Shown here piece after piece: positions 1 to 6,939 of a stretch of DNA of 49,258 bases. The notes beneath the pieces are model-generated. The model made no database searches and was not told the DNA's origin. It was given only the letters and a program-made list of their open reading frames with translations. Within the stretch, counting starts at the first letter, position 1, and each line of letters starts with the position of its first letter. Origin of the DNA: Gammaproteobacteria bacterium UBA7449 (GTDB taxonomy: Bacteria; Pseudomonadota; Gammaproteobacteria; Pseudomonadales; Pseudohongiellaceae); NCBI GenBank assembly GCA_002477465.1, contig DLPV01000027.1:1-49258 (forward strand), given 5' to 3'. The translations under genes and the position numbers were made by a program.

Positions 1-97
1 TTTTTATGGGGACGGGGGCGGGATTCAGAATCTGTATCAGTTATAGTAGCCGTACAGATTTTATAGAGTGAATTTTTAAGAAAAAAGGAAAATAAGA

Positions 98-349
98 ATG
101 AAAAAGCTGATTCTATTGATTGCGTTGGTTGTTTCACCTGTATTCGCTCAGGAAGAAGAGCAGGATATTCAAATTGAGATTGAGACTGGCGGTAGCCCTG
201 CGGTTGGAATAGCCGGAAGCGCGCTTATCAACTCGGTTGTCGCGACTCCAGATGGCTCAGTTTGGTATAGCATAGGTGGTGGAATCGTCTATTGTTCAGT
301 AGATGAAGACGGTAATCCTCATTGCGAAGAAGTTGATGTAGAAGATTAA
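98..349 (+). CDS. small secreted acidic protein, family unknown
   Basis: This 83-residue protein has a clean signal peptide: two Lys, a hydrophobic core, then cleavage expected after VFA near residue 17. The mature part is about 66 residues, very acidic at both ends (EEEQD near its start, EEVDVED at its end), with a Gly/Ser-rich middle and two Cys that could pair. An AAGGAAAA ribosome site lies about six bases before the ATG. The stop is followed after some 10 bases by another ribosome site and a short ORF, so it may have been the first gene of a two-gene unit. I do not recognise the family. Secretion is well supported; function is unknown. Confidence 0.6.
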   Translation: MKKLILLIALVVSPVFAQEEEQDIQIEIETGGSPAVGIAGSALINSVVATPDGSVWYSIGGGIVYCSVDEDGNPHCEEVDVED

Positions 350-373
350 GCTATTTAATCAGGAGAATCAGAA

Positions 374-570
374 ATGACTACTGACCTTTGAACCTTTGAC
401 CTTTGAACCTTTTTAATAAGCTGGGCAATATTTATAGGACTAGCGTTTGCTACTTGGGGTAATCCAGAGGGTATAGGAAACCGTTGGTAAAAGGTCACAG
501 GTATTACGTTTGTGATTAACTGCATAAAAACTGCGTCAAGGGCGATTACTTGGATATGTGCATGAAATAG
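374..570 (+). pseudogene. probable broken small membrane-protein gene
   Basis: A good ribosome site (AGGAGAATCAGAA) precedes an ATG that is stopped by TGA after five codons. The stop lies in a 15-bp tandem repeat that brings two in-frame TGA codons. Past the repeat the same frame opens into a membrane-like segment (ISWAIFIGLAFATWG, then NPEGIGNRW) and stops again. Another frame then gives KGHRYYVCD and, after one more stop, KNCVKGDYLDMCMK. Read together, the pieces look like a single small membrane protein of about 60 residues that carries several lesions. This is an inference from protein-like stretches in consecutive frames. The alternative is chance. It follows the secreted 83-residue protein closely, so the two may have formed an operon. 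Confidence 0.35.
383..412. repeat. two perfect 15-bp tandem repeats
   Basis: The unit GACCTTTGAACCTTT occurs twice head to tail. Each unit is itself made of two similar halves (GACCTTT and GAACCTTT). It sits just inside a short ORF and supplies both of its early stop codons. The pattern is typical of slipped-strand duplication. Confidence 0.85.
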
Positions 571-612
571 AAGAGACTCTGTAACCGCCGAGACACACAA
601 CAGCACCAAGTT

Positions 613-862
613 CTAAAAAAACCGCCCCAGCTAGCGGGGATGGCATGAGCCGGGACGGATAATGAGGAGCTACAGTTTCAAGGTTGGGACATTTCCTCAA
701 CTTTAAATAGCAAGGGGCTCTTTAATGACAGTGTGTTTCCTAAATTTGAACCAGCCCACTTTTTAATTAAGTAACTGACTACCTCCGATTGGTTTAGTAA
801 TAAGAGATATCCTGTAATCTGCATTTGTCAGAGGTGTATTGGCCTTCTTTTCTCTCTGATTA
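613..862. repeat. direct repeat copy 1, left of pseudoazurin gene
   Basis: About 240 bases match the segment at 1344-1576 in the same orientation. Shared blocks include GGTTGGGACATTTCCTC, TTTAATGACAGTGTGTTTCC, CTACCTCCGATTGGTT and GGCCTTCTTTTCTCTC, in the same order with similar spacing. Divergence is spread out, so the duplication is old. The right edge abuts the stop codon of the pseudoazurin gene. The left edge is a hairpin with an A-run, which is a terminator when read leftwards. No ORF is conserved between the copies, so a non-coding 3' trailer or small RNA on the minus strand is more likely than a gene. Confidence 0.8.
615..658 (-). terminator. leftward terminator hairpin in repeat copy 1
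   Basis: On the minus strand the arms CCGTCCC and GGGGCGG can pair with one mismatch and are followed by seven T. An inner CCCC/GGGG pairing competes with the outer stem. It lies about 200 bases past the stop of the leftward pseudoazurin gene and could end that transcript. Confidence 0.5.
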
Positions 863-1309
863 GATTCCTTCTAAATATTCGTCTAACCGTTCAGCTGACA
901 TCATGAATTCCGGTTTTTTTTCACTCGCAGCGTCTTTAACCTGGCTAAGGTTCACGGAGGCATCGCCCACCGCAATTACTCCGACCATCGCCATCATTAA
1001 ATGTGGAGTGCATTGATAAACATAAGTGCCTTCTTCTGTGAAGGTTACCTTTACTTCTTGGCTCATACCTCCATCCCAGGACTCTGCGCCAGTGGGTATC
1101 ATGCCTGCTATAGAGGCTGAGTTATGTCCAGGGTTCGTTGGTTTAAAAGTTACTGTATCGCCTACAGATATTTTTAATACGCTAGGTTCAAATACCATCA
1201 CTCCGTCGGCACCTTGATTAAGCATGGTTACTTCGAAATCCTCGCCGAATGCGTAAGAAGTAATGACTGTGAGAGCTGCAACGGTGATAAGGGAAAGACT
1301 TTTTTTCAT
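860..1309 (-). CDS. pseudoazurin, periplasmic type I copper protein
   Basis: A 149-residue blue copper electron carrier with an N-terminal signal peptide (cleavage near residue 22). The mature start EVTMLNQGADGVMVFEPS is the usual pseudoazurin N-terminus. Copper ligands are visible as His62, Cys100, His103 and Met108. Their spacing (38, 3 and 5 residues) matches the ligands of characterised pseudoazurins (His40, Cys78, His81, Met86). The C-terminal helical tail is also present. Family members pass electrons to nitrite or nitrous oxide reductase or other periplasmic oxidoreductases; no such partner is in this window, so the partner is unknown. The gene stands alone and lies between two ~240-bp direct repeats. 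Confidence 0.93.
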   Translation of the reverse strand: MKKSLSLITVAALTVITSYAFGEDFEVTMLNQGADGVMVFEPSVLKISVGDTVTFKPTNPGHNSASIAGMIPTGAESWDGGMSQEVKVTFTEEGTYVYQCTPHLMMAMVGVIAVGDASVNLSQVKDAASEKKPEFMMSAERLDEYLEGI

Positions 1310-1343
1310 CGGTTATCCTTAAATTAGTACTAAAAATCCCATC

Positions 1344-1576
1344 CTAAAAAAGCCGCCTCACCTAACGGGGAAGTTATGAATTGAGGCGGTATAATAGGAG
1401 CTGCATAAAAGGTTGGGACATTTCCTCGACTTTAAATAACGAGGCCCTCTTTAATGACAGTGTGTTTCCCAAATTAGAGCAAGCCCACCTTTTATTTAAA
1501 GTAATACTGGCTACCTCCGATTGGTTAAGTAGTAAGGAATGGCCTGTAATTGGCCTTCTTTTCTCTCCTTGATTGA
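1344..1576. repeat. direct repeat copy 2, right of pseudoazurin gene
   Basis: Same-orientation copy of 613-862, starting about 35 bases upstream of the pseudoazurin start codon. It is some 15 bases shorter, mostly through a gap just before the GGCCTTCTTTTCTCTC block. The hairpin at its left edge pairs perfectly (CCGCCTCA with TGAGGCGG). One arm position differs from copy 1 by a paired change (C-G there, T-A here), weak evidence that the hairpin is kept by selection. It carries a 63-codon plus-strand ORF that copy 1 does not preserve, so I do not call it a gene. Confidence 0.8.
1346..1389 (-). terminator. leftward terminator hairpin in repeat copy 2
   Basis: On the minus strand an 8-bp perfect stem (CCGCCTCA/TGAGGCGG, loop about 21 bases) is followed by CTTTTTT. 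It would end any transcript entering from the right, and so would insulate the pseudoazurin gene from upstream reading. Confidence 0.55.
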
Positions 1577-2399
1577 TAGAAAATTATAAGCGGCATACTC
1601 TTTGATGTGGGTTGAAGAGATGTCGCTTTCTTATTTCCTCCCTATTGACAGTAAAACGGGCTTTCCTGAGGTGACAGCTATCCTAGGACGTGTAGGTGAC
1701 CTACCCGCTTCTTAATTAACCAGAGCCTGTGGTATCACACGCTAGAAATATATTCCCAGAACGCCTATTTCCTTCAGCACTAACAGCTGTGGTTTCAGCT
1801 ATGCTTCAGGCCGAAGCCAACCGGAGTGACCATCCTTACCTCGGCGGACTGACGGGTTACCTATTTACGTAAGCTGGAAATACCGCCTCACCCTATAGTT
1901 CTGTTCCACGGCTAGCTCTTGGCTTAGCTAACCTCACGGCCGTCCAGAGCCGTATTTCTGACGTTTTCTATTTAATTAAAGTCTAACGCGTAGCTCTCTC
2001 CACTGCTGGCTATCTAGTTTTGGTTTGATTTTGCAGAGAAAAGGCGTTTTTTTTCAAATCGGTTCACGAAAAGTTGGGTTGGTACTATTACTGAAAAAGG
2101 GAGTGAAAGCCCTCCCCGCCCCTTATGATTGGGGCCACCCTATAGGGCTTTTGAGAGAGGTATCGTTGAATTTTTGGCACCTAGGTTGGCACCTATATGT
2201 AGGCAAAACATGCTGAAGTCACTAAATACCTGGGTTTACGATACCGCCCGCTGGTACCACTTGCAAGACCGAGCTTAGATCGCTATCTTCTTAAATGTTA
2301 TCGAAATATAACGAAGAAGTTACAGCGCTTACCAATCAGCCTCTAATCAAGTAAGTAGATAGCTAGACAGATTACAACCCCTAGCGAAGGGCAATTGGA
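1577..2399. other. about 0.8 kb with no recognisable gene
   Basis: No ORF here looks like a protein. The stretch has several short inverted and direct repeats, such as the palindrome CCCTATAGGG near 2141 and a doubled TTGGCACCTA near 2177. I found no tRNA, RNase P RNA, tmRNA or SRP RNA signature on either strand. It could hold a decayed gene or an unknown structured RNA. Confidence 0.5.
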
Positions 2400-2582
2400 A
2401 TGAGTTTTGATGACGACGATGTGGACAATGACGCTTTAAGCGGAGGCAGTGGTAGTGACGGCAAGAAGCCGAAAACCTTCTTCGGCATGGAACTGAGCGA
2501 TGGCATGGTCTATGGGATCGTGATTGTCCTGACCATCATATTCATTCGCCAAGTAGTCACGGTCCTGCAGGCACTCGGATAA
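2400..2582 (+). CDS. 60-residue single-pass membrane protein, unknown
   Basis: The first 20 residues are strongly acidic and Gly/Ser-rich (DDDDVDND, then GGSGSDG), followed by a short basic patch and one hydrophobic segment of about 20 residues (residues 35-54) near the C-terminus. The GAAGGGCAATTGGA stretch before the ATG is a fair ribosome site. It lies about 160 bases ahead of the leuB-type gene on the same strand and might share its transcript. The asymmetry of charge and the Gly/Ser linker suggest a tail-anchored protein. I do not recognise the family, and short length leaves some chance that it is spurious. Confidence 0.55.
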   Translation: MSFDDDDVDNDALSGGSGSDGKKPKTFFGMELSDGMVYGIVIVLTIIFIRQVVTVLQALG

Positions 2583-2744
2583 ATCTCCCTTCCCCCGGCA
2601 TCGAAGCCTCTGCGGGGCTGCTATCTAATCTCTTCCAACGACAAGACAGCCACCTAGTTGTGCTTTCCCGTGCACGTGGTAAATTACGCGCCGATCCGCG
2701 GTGTATCGTCATCGCTCTGCAAACTGACAAGGTAGGACTCAAAT

Positions 2745-3842
2745 ATGACTACGCATAAAATCGCGCTGTTGGATGGTGACGGCATCGGCCCCGAGATCAT
2801 GACTGAAGCAGTCAAAGTTCTGGAACTTGTGGCAGAACGCAACGATATCGAGTTTCAATTGGAGAACGGCGCCTTTGGTGCCAGCGCTTATTTTAGCCAC
2901 GATCACGCTTTCCCTGATGAGACCAAAGCCCTCTGCGATAGCGCCGATGCAATCCTTAAAGGGCCAATCGGGCTGAGTCATGAAGAGTCCAAGAAAATTC
3001 CTGTGGATATGCAGCCGGAGCGCGGCGCGCTGCTGCCGCTGCGTCGACGCTATGACACTTTTGCGAACTTTAGGCCAGTTTACCTACCCAAGGAAATCGC
3101 CCACTTCTCCCCGCTCAAACCAGAGATAATCGGTGACGGCGTAGACTTCATTATCATTCGCGAACTGGTTGGCGGCTTGTACTTCGGCAAAAAAGAAACC
3201 GGAGCCAACGATGCCGGCCGGCGCTACGTTAATGAGAGCCTTGAATACGATGAGGACCAGATCGCGCGCATCGCTCGGGTGGCTTTTGAAACTGCCCAGA
3301 AGCGCAAGGGCGTGTTGCACAATATCCACAAGAGCAATGTGTTGAAATCAAGCGTGCTGTGGAATGAGGTCATGGAAGAAGTGGGGACGGATTTTCCTGA
3401 CGTAGAAATCAAACACATTTTGGTAGATGCCGCGGCCACCTATTTATGCCTGAACCCGGGCCAGTTTGACGTCATGGTGATGGAAAATATGTTTGGCGAC
3501 ATCCTGAGCGACCAGGGTGGCGGCATTCTTGGCTCACTCGGCTTGATGCCCTCTGCCTGTATGGGACCAGAGAAATCCTACTATGAGCCGTCACACGGTT
3601 CCGCTCCCGATATCGCGGGACAGAAGATTGCCAACCCCTACTCCATGATCGGCTCAGTAGCGATGATGCTGGAAATGAGTTTCGGTATGGATGCGGAAGC
3701 TCGCAATGTCTGGCAGGCTATGCAGTCTGTTTTTGGCCAAGGCTACTCTACGCCAGACCTGTCCAAGCCCGGAAGCGATGTCAGAATGATCAGCACCGAT
3801 GGCTTCGGCGATTTGGTGGTGGCAGAGTTACGCAAACTCTAG
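2745..3842 (+). CDS. leuB: 3-isopropylmalate dehydrogenase family enzyme
   Basis: A 365-residue NAD-dependent beta-decarboxylating dehydrogenase. Visible motifs are the N-terminal DGDGIGPEI, the substrate-binding arginines in RGALLPLRRR and IRELVGG, the Lys in IHKSNVL, the metal-binding aspartates in the VDAAATY and FGDILSD segments, and the adenine-binding HGSAPDIAG. Length and motifs fit LeuB, which oxidises 3-isopropylmalate in leucine synthesis and also 3-methylmalate in the citramalate route to isoleucine. The neighbouring gene on the other strand is a citramalate-synthase-type enzyme, so dual use is plausible. The start is an ATG preceded by AGGTAGGA. Confidence 0.88.
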   Translation: MTTHKIALLDGDGIGPEIMTEAVKVLELVAERNDIEFQLENGAFGASAYFSHDHAFPDETKALCDSADAILKGPIGLSHEESKKIPVDMQPERGALLPLRRRYDTFANFRPVYLPKEIAHFSPLKPEIIGDGVDFIIIRELVGGLYFGKKETGANDAGRRYVNESLEYDEDQIARIARVAFETAQKRKGVLHNIHKSNVLKSSVLWNEVMEEVGTDFPDVEIKHILVDAAATYLCLNPGQFDVMVMENMFGDILSDQGGGILGSLGLMPSACMGPEKSYYEPSHGSAPDIAGQKIANPYSMIGSVAMMLEMSFGMDAEARNVWQAMQSVFGQGYSTPDLSKPGSDVRMISTDGFGDLVVAELRKL

Positions 3843-3879
3843 CAAGCGCTAACCGCCAGTACCTGGAGTGAATGCTGGC

Positions 3880-5415
3880 CTACAGGCTATGCAGCTTAAG
3901 GTTTACCATCCTGAGAGTGGCTTTCACCGCTGCCATCACCTGATTTGCATCTACGCCACGAGTCTTGAAGTCACGTTCTCCTGACTGCCAGGTGATAATA
4001 CACTCTGTCAAAGCGTCGGTTTGACCGCCGCGTGGAATATGAACCTCGTAATCCAGCAATTCCGGCATGGTGAAATCCATTTGCTTGAGAATGCCGGTAA
4101 TCGCATCCATGAAGGCGTCGAAACCACCGTTGCCGGATCCGGTGCCCTGCTGTACTTCGCCTTCTATTTCCACTCTTACACTGGCGGTACTATCCACATT
4201 GAAGCCGGTGTTGATGTAGCAATTCAGCAGCGTGATGTGATGATATTCTTTGCTTTCCATCACGTCGGCGATGATAAATGGCAGGTCCTCCGCGGTAATT
4301 ACCTGCTTGGAATCTCCCAATTTAACCACGCGTTCCAGTACCTTTGCTTTTTCTTCATCAGACAGCTGAATTCCCAATTCATCAAGATTGTTCTTGAGCG
4401 ACGCTTTCCCGCTCATCTTACCCAGAGCATAGCTGTGCTTCCTCGCAAAGCGTTCCGGGCTAAGAGCACTTTTATAGAGGTCGCCCTTGAGATCACCATC
4501 CGCATGAATACCCGCAGTCTGGGTAAAAACATCAGCCCCAACGATTGGCGTGTTGGCCGCTATCCACTTACCAGAAAAATTCTCAACCATACGACTAACC
4601 ATGGTGATATGGGTTTCATCCACTGAAAGCTGCATGCCCATCTTGTCTTTTAAAGCGACGGCGACTTCGGCCAGCGAAGCGTTACCGGCCCGCTCCCCAA
4701 GACAGTTAACAGTGCAGTGAATATTGTTGATACCAGTTGCCACTGCTGCCATAACGTTTGCTGTAGCGAGACCATAGTCATTGTGGGGGTGAAAATCGAA
4801 TTCTTTTTCGGGAAATTTGGACAACATGTCCGTAAGCGCGACACTAACCTCCTCCGGTGACATCAGGCCCAGGGTATCAGGCAGCAAGTAATGACCAATA
4901 TTGAGATGACTGGTACCGCTGACCAAACCGAGCACGTAATCCCTGCTGTCTTTGTAACCGTTCGACCAGTCCTCAAGGTACATATTGACCATGAGTCCCG
5001 TCGCTTCGGCATACTCCACAGTACGAATTATATCCTCAACGTGAGTTTCCAGCGTCTTGCCGAGCTGCTCGCGGCAATGCTTCTCGCTGCCCTTGCACAA
5101 CAAATTAATCACCCGGCCGCCAGCCTCTGCAATCCAGTCCACGCTGCGCTTATAATCGACGAAGCCAAGCACCTCGACGCGATCGGCCAGACCCTGCGTC
5201 TCAGCCCAGTCAATAATCTGTGACACCGCGTCCTTTTCTCCGTCTGAAACGCATGCTGATGCCACTTCTATGCGATCAACCTGCAGAGATTGCAGCAGCG
5301 CCCTGGCGATATTTACCTTCTCATTAACCGAGAAAGAAACGCCCTGGGTTTGCTCACCATCGCGTAGCGTCGTGTCCATCAGCCGAATGTGTCTTGGCTG
5401 GGCTGTGTTATTCAT
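3880..5415 (-). CDS. cimA: (R)-citramalate synthase-type / 2-isopropylmalate synthase family
   Basis: A 511-residue DRE-TIM metallolyase. It has the DTTLRDGEQT catalytic start, the metal site FHPHNDYG, GERAGNASL, and a C-terminal LeuA-type regulatory domain from about residue 385. It condenses acetyl-CoA with a 2-oxo acid. Leu83, Leu106 and Tyr146 sit in the contexts LGFVD, NLLCKG and YLEDW. As I recall, these correspond, with a constant offset of two, to the hydrophobic pocket (Leu81, Leu104, Tyr144) of Leptospira citramalate synthase that selects pyruvate. That favours citramalate synthase over leucine-pathway 2-isopropylmalate synthase. Many databases would label it generically as 2-isopropylmalate synthase. 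It faces leuB, their ends 37 bases apart. Confidence 0.75.
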   Translation of the reverse strand: MNNTAQPRHIRLMDTTLRDGEQTQGVSFSVNEKVNIARALLQSLQVDRIEVASACVSDGEKDAVSQIIDWAETQGLADRVEVLGFVDYKRSVDWIAEAGGRVINLLCKGSEKHCREQLGKTLETHVEDIIRTVEYAEATGLMVNMYLEDWSNGYKDSRDYVLGLVSGTSHLNIGHYLLPDTLGLMSPEEVSVALTDMLSKFPEKEFDFHPHNDYGLATANVMAAVATGINNIHCTVNCLGERAGNASLAEVAVALKDKMGMQLSVDETHITMVSRMVENFSGKWIAANTPIVGADVFTQTAGIHADGDLKGDLYKSALSPERFARKHSYALGKMSGKASLKNNLDELGIQLSDEEKAKVLERVVKLGDSKQVITAEDLPFIIADVMESKEYHHITLLNCYINTGFNVDSTASVRVEIEGEVQQGTGSGNGGFDAFMDAITGILKQMDFTMPELLDYEVHIPRGGQTDALTECIITWQSGERDFKTRGVDANQVMAAVKATLRMVNLKLHSL

Positions 5416-5743
5416 TGACCTGTCCTGGCTGTGTTAGCGAGTGCACTGGGCGATTTAAAGGGGGTTATAGGTAGAACATTGCCGCAGGCGCGTCGAATAC
5501 TACCAAAAACTCACCCTGACGAGTATTCAGAAGGCTCGCAAAGCCGTTATTTACCCACAATTCCAACAGTGTAGCGATAAATTGGACCTACTTCCTGATC
5601 GTTATATACTGCCCGCCTCCAGTCCGAGCGAGTGATTAAGGATACGCCTTGGTAATTCAATTCATCGCAGCTAGTGAAATTCGTCAATGCGAACAGCAGA
5701 CGCTTGCTCAGCGCGCAGCGCAGAACCGGGCTAGCGCATCACT
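5416..5743. other. divergent intergenic region
   Basis: About 330 bases between the starts of the leftward citramalate-synthase gene and the rightward RDD-protein gene. It should hold promoters for both. I see no clear promoter pair, terminator or riboswitch in it. Confidence 0.5.
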
Positions 5744-6247
5744 TTGACTGCATCCGAACCAACTCAGCCAGACCATGAGTCGTCCGAAGGCCTGCCGGCA
5801 GCCGGGCTCTGGCGTCGCCTGGCAGCAATGCTTTACGACGGTTTCCTGGTAGTCGCCATATGGATGGTGTTGGGATATTTCATTCAGTTTGTGTTTGGTA
5901 CCGAGACTAATCAGGTGGTAAATGGCCGCGTCGAGACTGACCCGATACAGGATACGGTGCTGTTTCTTATGATGATTGCCAGTAGTTTTTCTTTCTATGC
6001 CTGGTTCTGGACCCGCAGCGGCCAGACTCTGGGTATGATTGCCTGGCGTCTGCGCACTCAGCAGCCAAATGGAGAGTTGGTTACATTCGCACAGGCGGCC
6101 CGCAGATACCTGTTGGCGTGGCCGAGTTTCTTCCTGCTGGGGATGGGATATTTTTGGCTCTACCTTGATGGCAACGGTGATGCGCTGCACGACCGCTTTT
6201 CAAGCACCCGCGTGGTGCTGCTTCCACGTTCGCATCGACCATTCTAA
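5744..6247 (+). CDS. RDD family membrane protein
   Basis: A 167-residue inner-membrane protein. The family signature is visible: LWRRLAAMLYDGFLVVAIW at residues 23-41 (the Arg-x-x-Ala...Asp start of RDD proteins), then SGQTLGMIAWRLR, and a closing hydrophobic pair with DGNGDALHDRFSSTRVV. Three to four membrane segments are expected. RDD proteins are poorly characterised; some have been linked to ion or small-molecule transport. The only start after the upstream in-frame stop and before the conserved domain is TTG, with no good ribosome site, so the N-terminus is uncertain. The gene faces the thioesterase gene. Confidence 0.8.
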   Translation: MTASEPTQPDHESSEGLPAAGLWRRLAAMLYDGFLVVAIWMVLGYFIQFVFGTETNQVVNGRVETDPIQDTVLFLMMIASSFSFYAWFWTRSGQTLGMIAWRLRTQQPNGELVTFAQAARRYLLAWPSFFLLGMGYFWLYLDGNGDALHDRFSSTRVVLLPRSHRPF

Positions 6248-6266
6248 TTGCTAGCTGCGTGTGATT

Positions 6267-6710
6267 TCAGGCAACCTGCTCTTCACGTCTGCCCAGTAGC
6301 TCCAGCAACGCCGGCGGGACTGCGGTGATCTGGTGCTTATCGAAGTCAAAAAATACCACGCCAATCTTGGCCTGACAGACGACTGTTTCCAACGCACTGT
6401 TTGTCACCTGCAGGGCGATATCGAAGCCATAGCGATTGAAGTCGTCGACACCGACATCGATAAGCAGACGGTCGCCTGTAAATGACTCCGAGCGATAGTC
6501 AATAGCAAGGTCAGTCACCACTATACCGTAACCGAAAACATTGGCTTCAGTGAAACCCAAACTGGCGAGGAACTGCAGCCGCGCCTCGTGCAGAATTTGC
6601 ACCATGGCAACACTGTCGAGGTGCTTAGCATAGTTAACATCACTAATGCCTACCTTCCTTTCCATACTGAACAAAAATTGATCAGGACTGGTGACTTTTA
6701 CGCGAGGCAT
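6267..6710 (-). CDS. acyl-CoA thioesterase, 4HBT hotdog fold
   Basis: A 147-residue single hotdog-domain protein. The segment VNYAKHLDSVAMVQILHEARLQFL carries the active-site region of 4-hydroxybenzoyl-CoA thioesterase-like enzymes, though the usual Asp in NY..H.D is partly changed. It is followed by the central beta strands (DRLLIDVGVDDFNRYGFDIAL) and VVCQAKIGVVFFD. The start is the ATG preceded by AAGGAG at five bases; a TTG six codons earlier is a poor alternative. Substrate cannot be told from sequence. It is divergent from pepA. Confidence 0.8.
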   Translation of the reverse strand: MPRVKVTSPDQFLFSMERKVGISDVNYAKHLDSVAMVQILHEARLQFLASLGFTEANVFGYGIVVTDLAIDYRSESFTGDRLLIDVGVDDFNRYGFDIALQVTNSALETVVCQAKIGVVFFDFDKHQITAVPPALLELLGRREEQVA

Positions 6711-6939
6711 GCCTTCTCCTTGCAGCAAGCAACTGCATCTCCAGGTTGAGACAATATGTGTTCGAATTGGTTCATTTCTTAGGGCTCGATTCGGCGAAAT
6801 CTAGACAAATATTTTCAACTCTAAAAGCGCCCTTCGCGTAATAATTAACGCATGTTGCTTAACTATTTGAATATCTTTAGGATTGTCTCAGCTATTTTTT
6901 CCCCATTTTCCCCGAGCGCCCAGGAGGCGCATGCAAGCG

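Noticed and set aside
1381..1572. 63-codon plus-strand ORF in repeat copy 2
   Set aside because: The frame is not open in repeat copy 1, there is no good ribosome site, and the peptide has no protein-like pattern.
613..1576. Integron gene cassettes with attC sites around the pseudoazurin gene
   Set aside because: An ACCTAAC box is present in copy 2 but not in copy 1, no matching GTTRRRY box sits at attC distance, and no integrase gene is in the window.
1577..2399. tmRNA, RNase P RNA, SRP RNA or group II intron domain V (a GAGCCGTAT string occurs near 1947)
   Set aside because: None of the conserved cores is present. The GAGCCGTAT string lacks the pairing second half of domain V.
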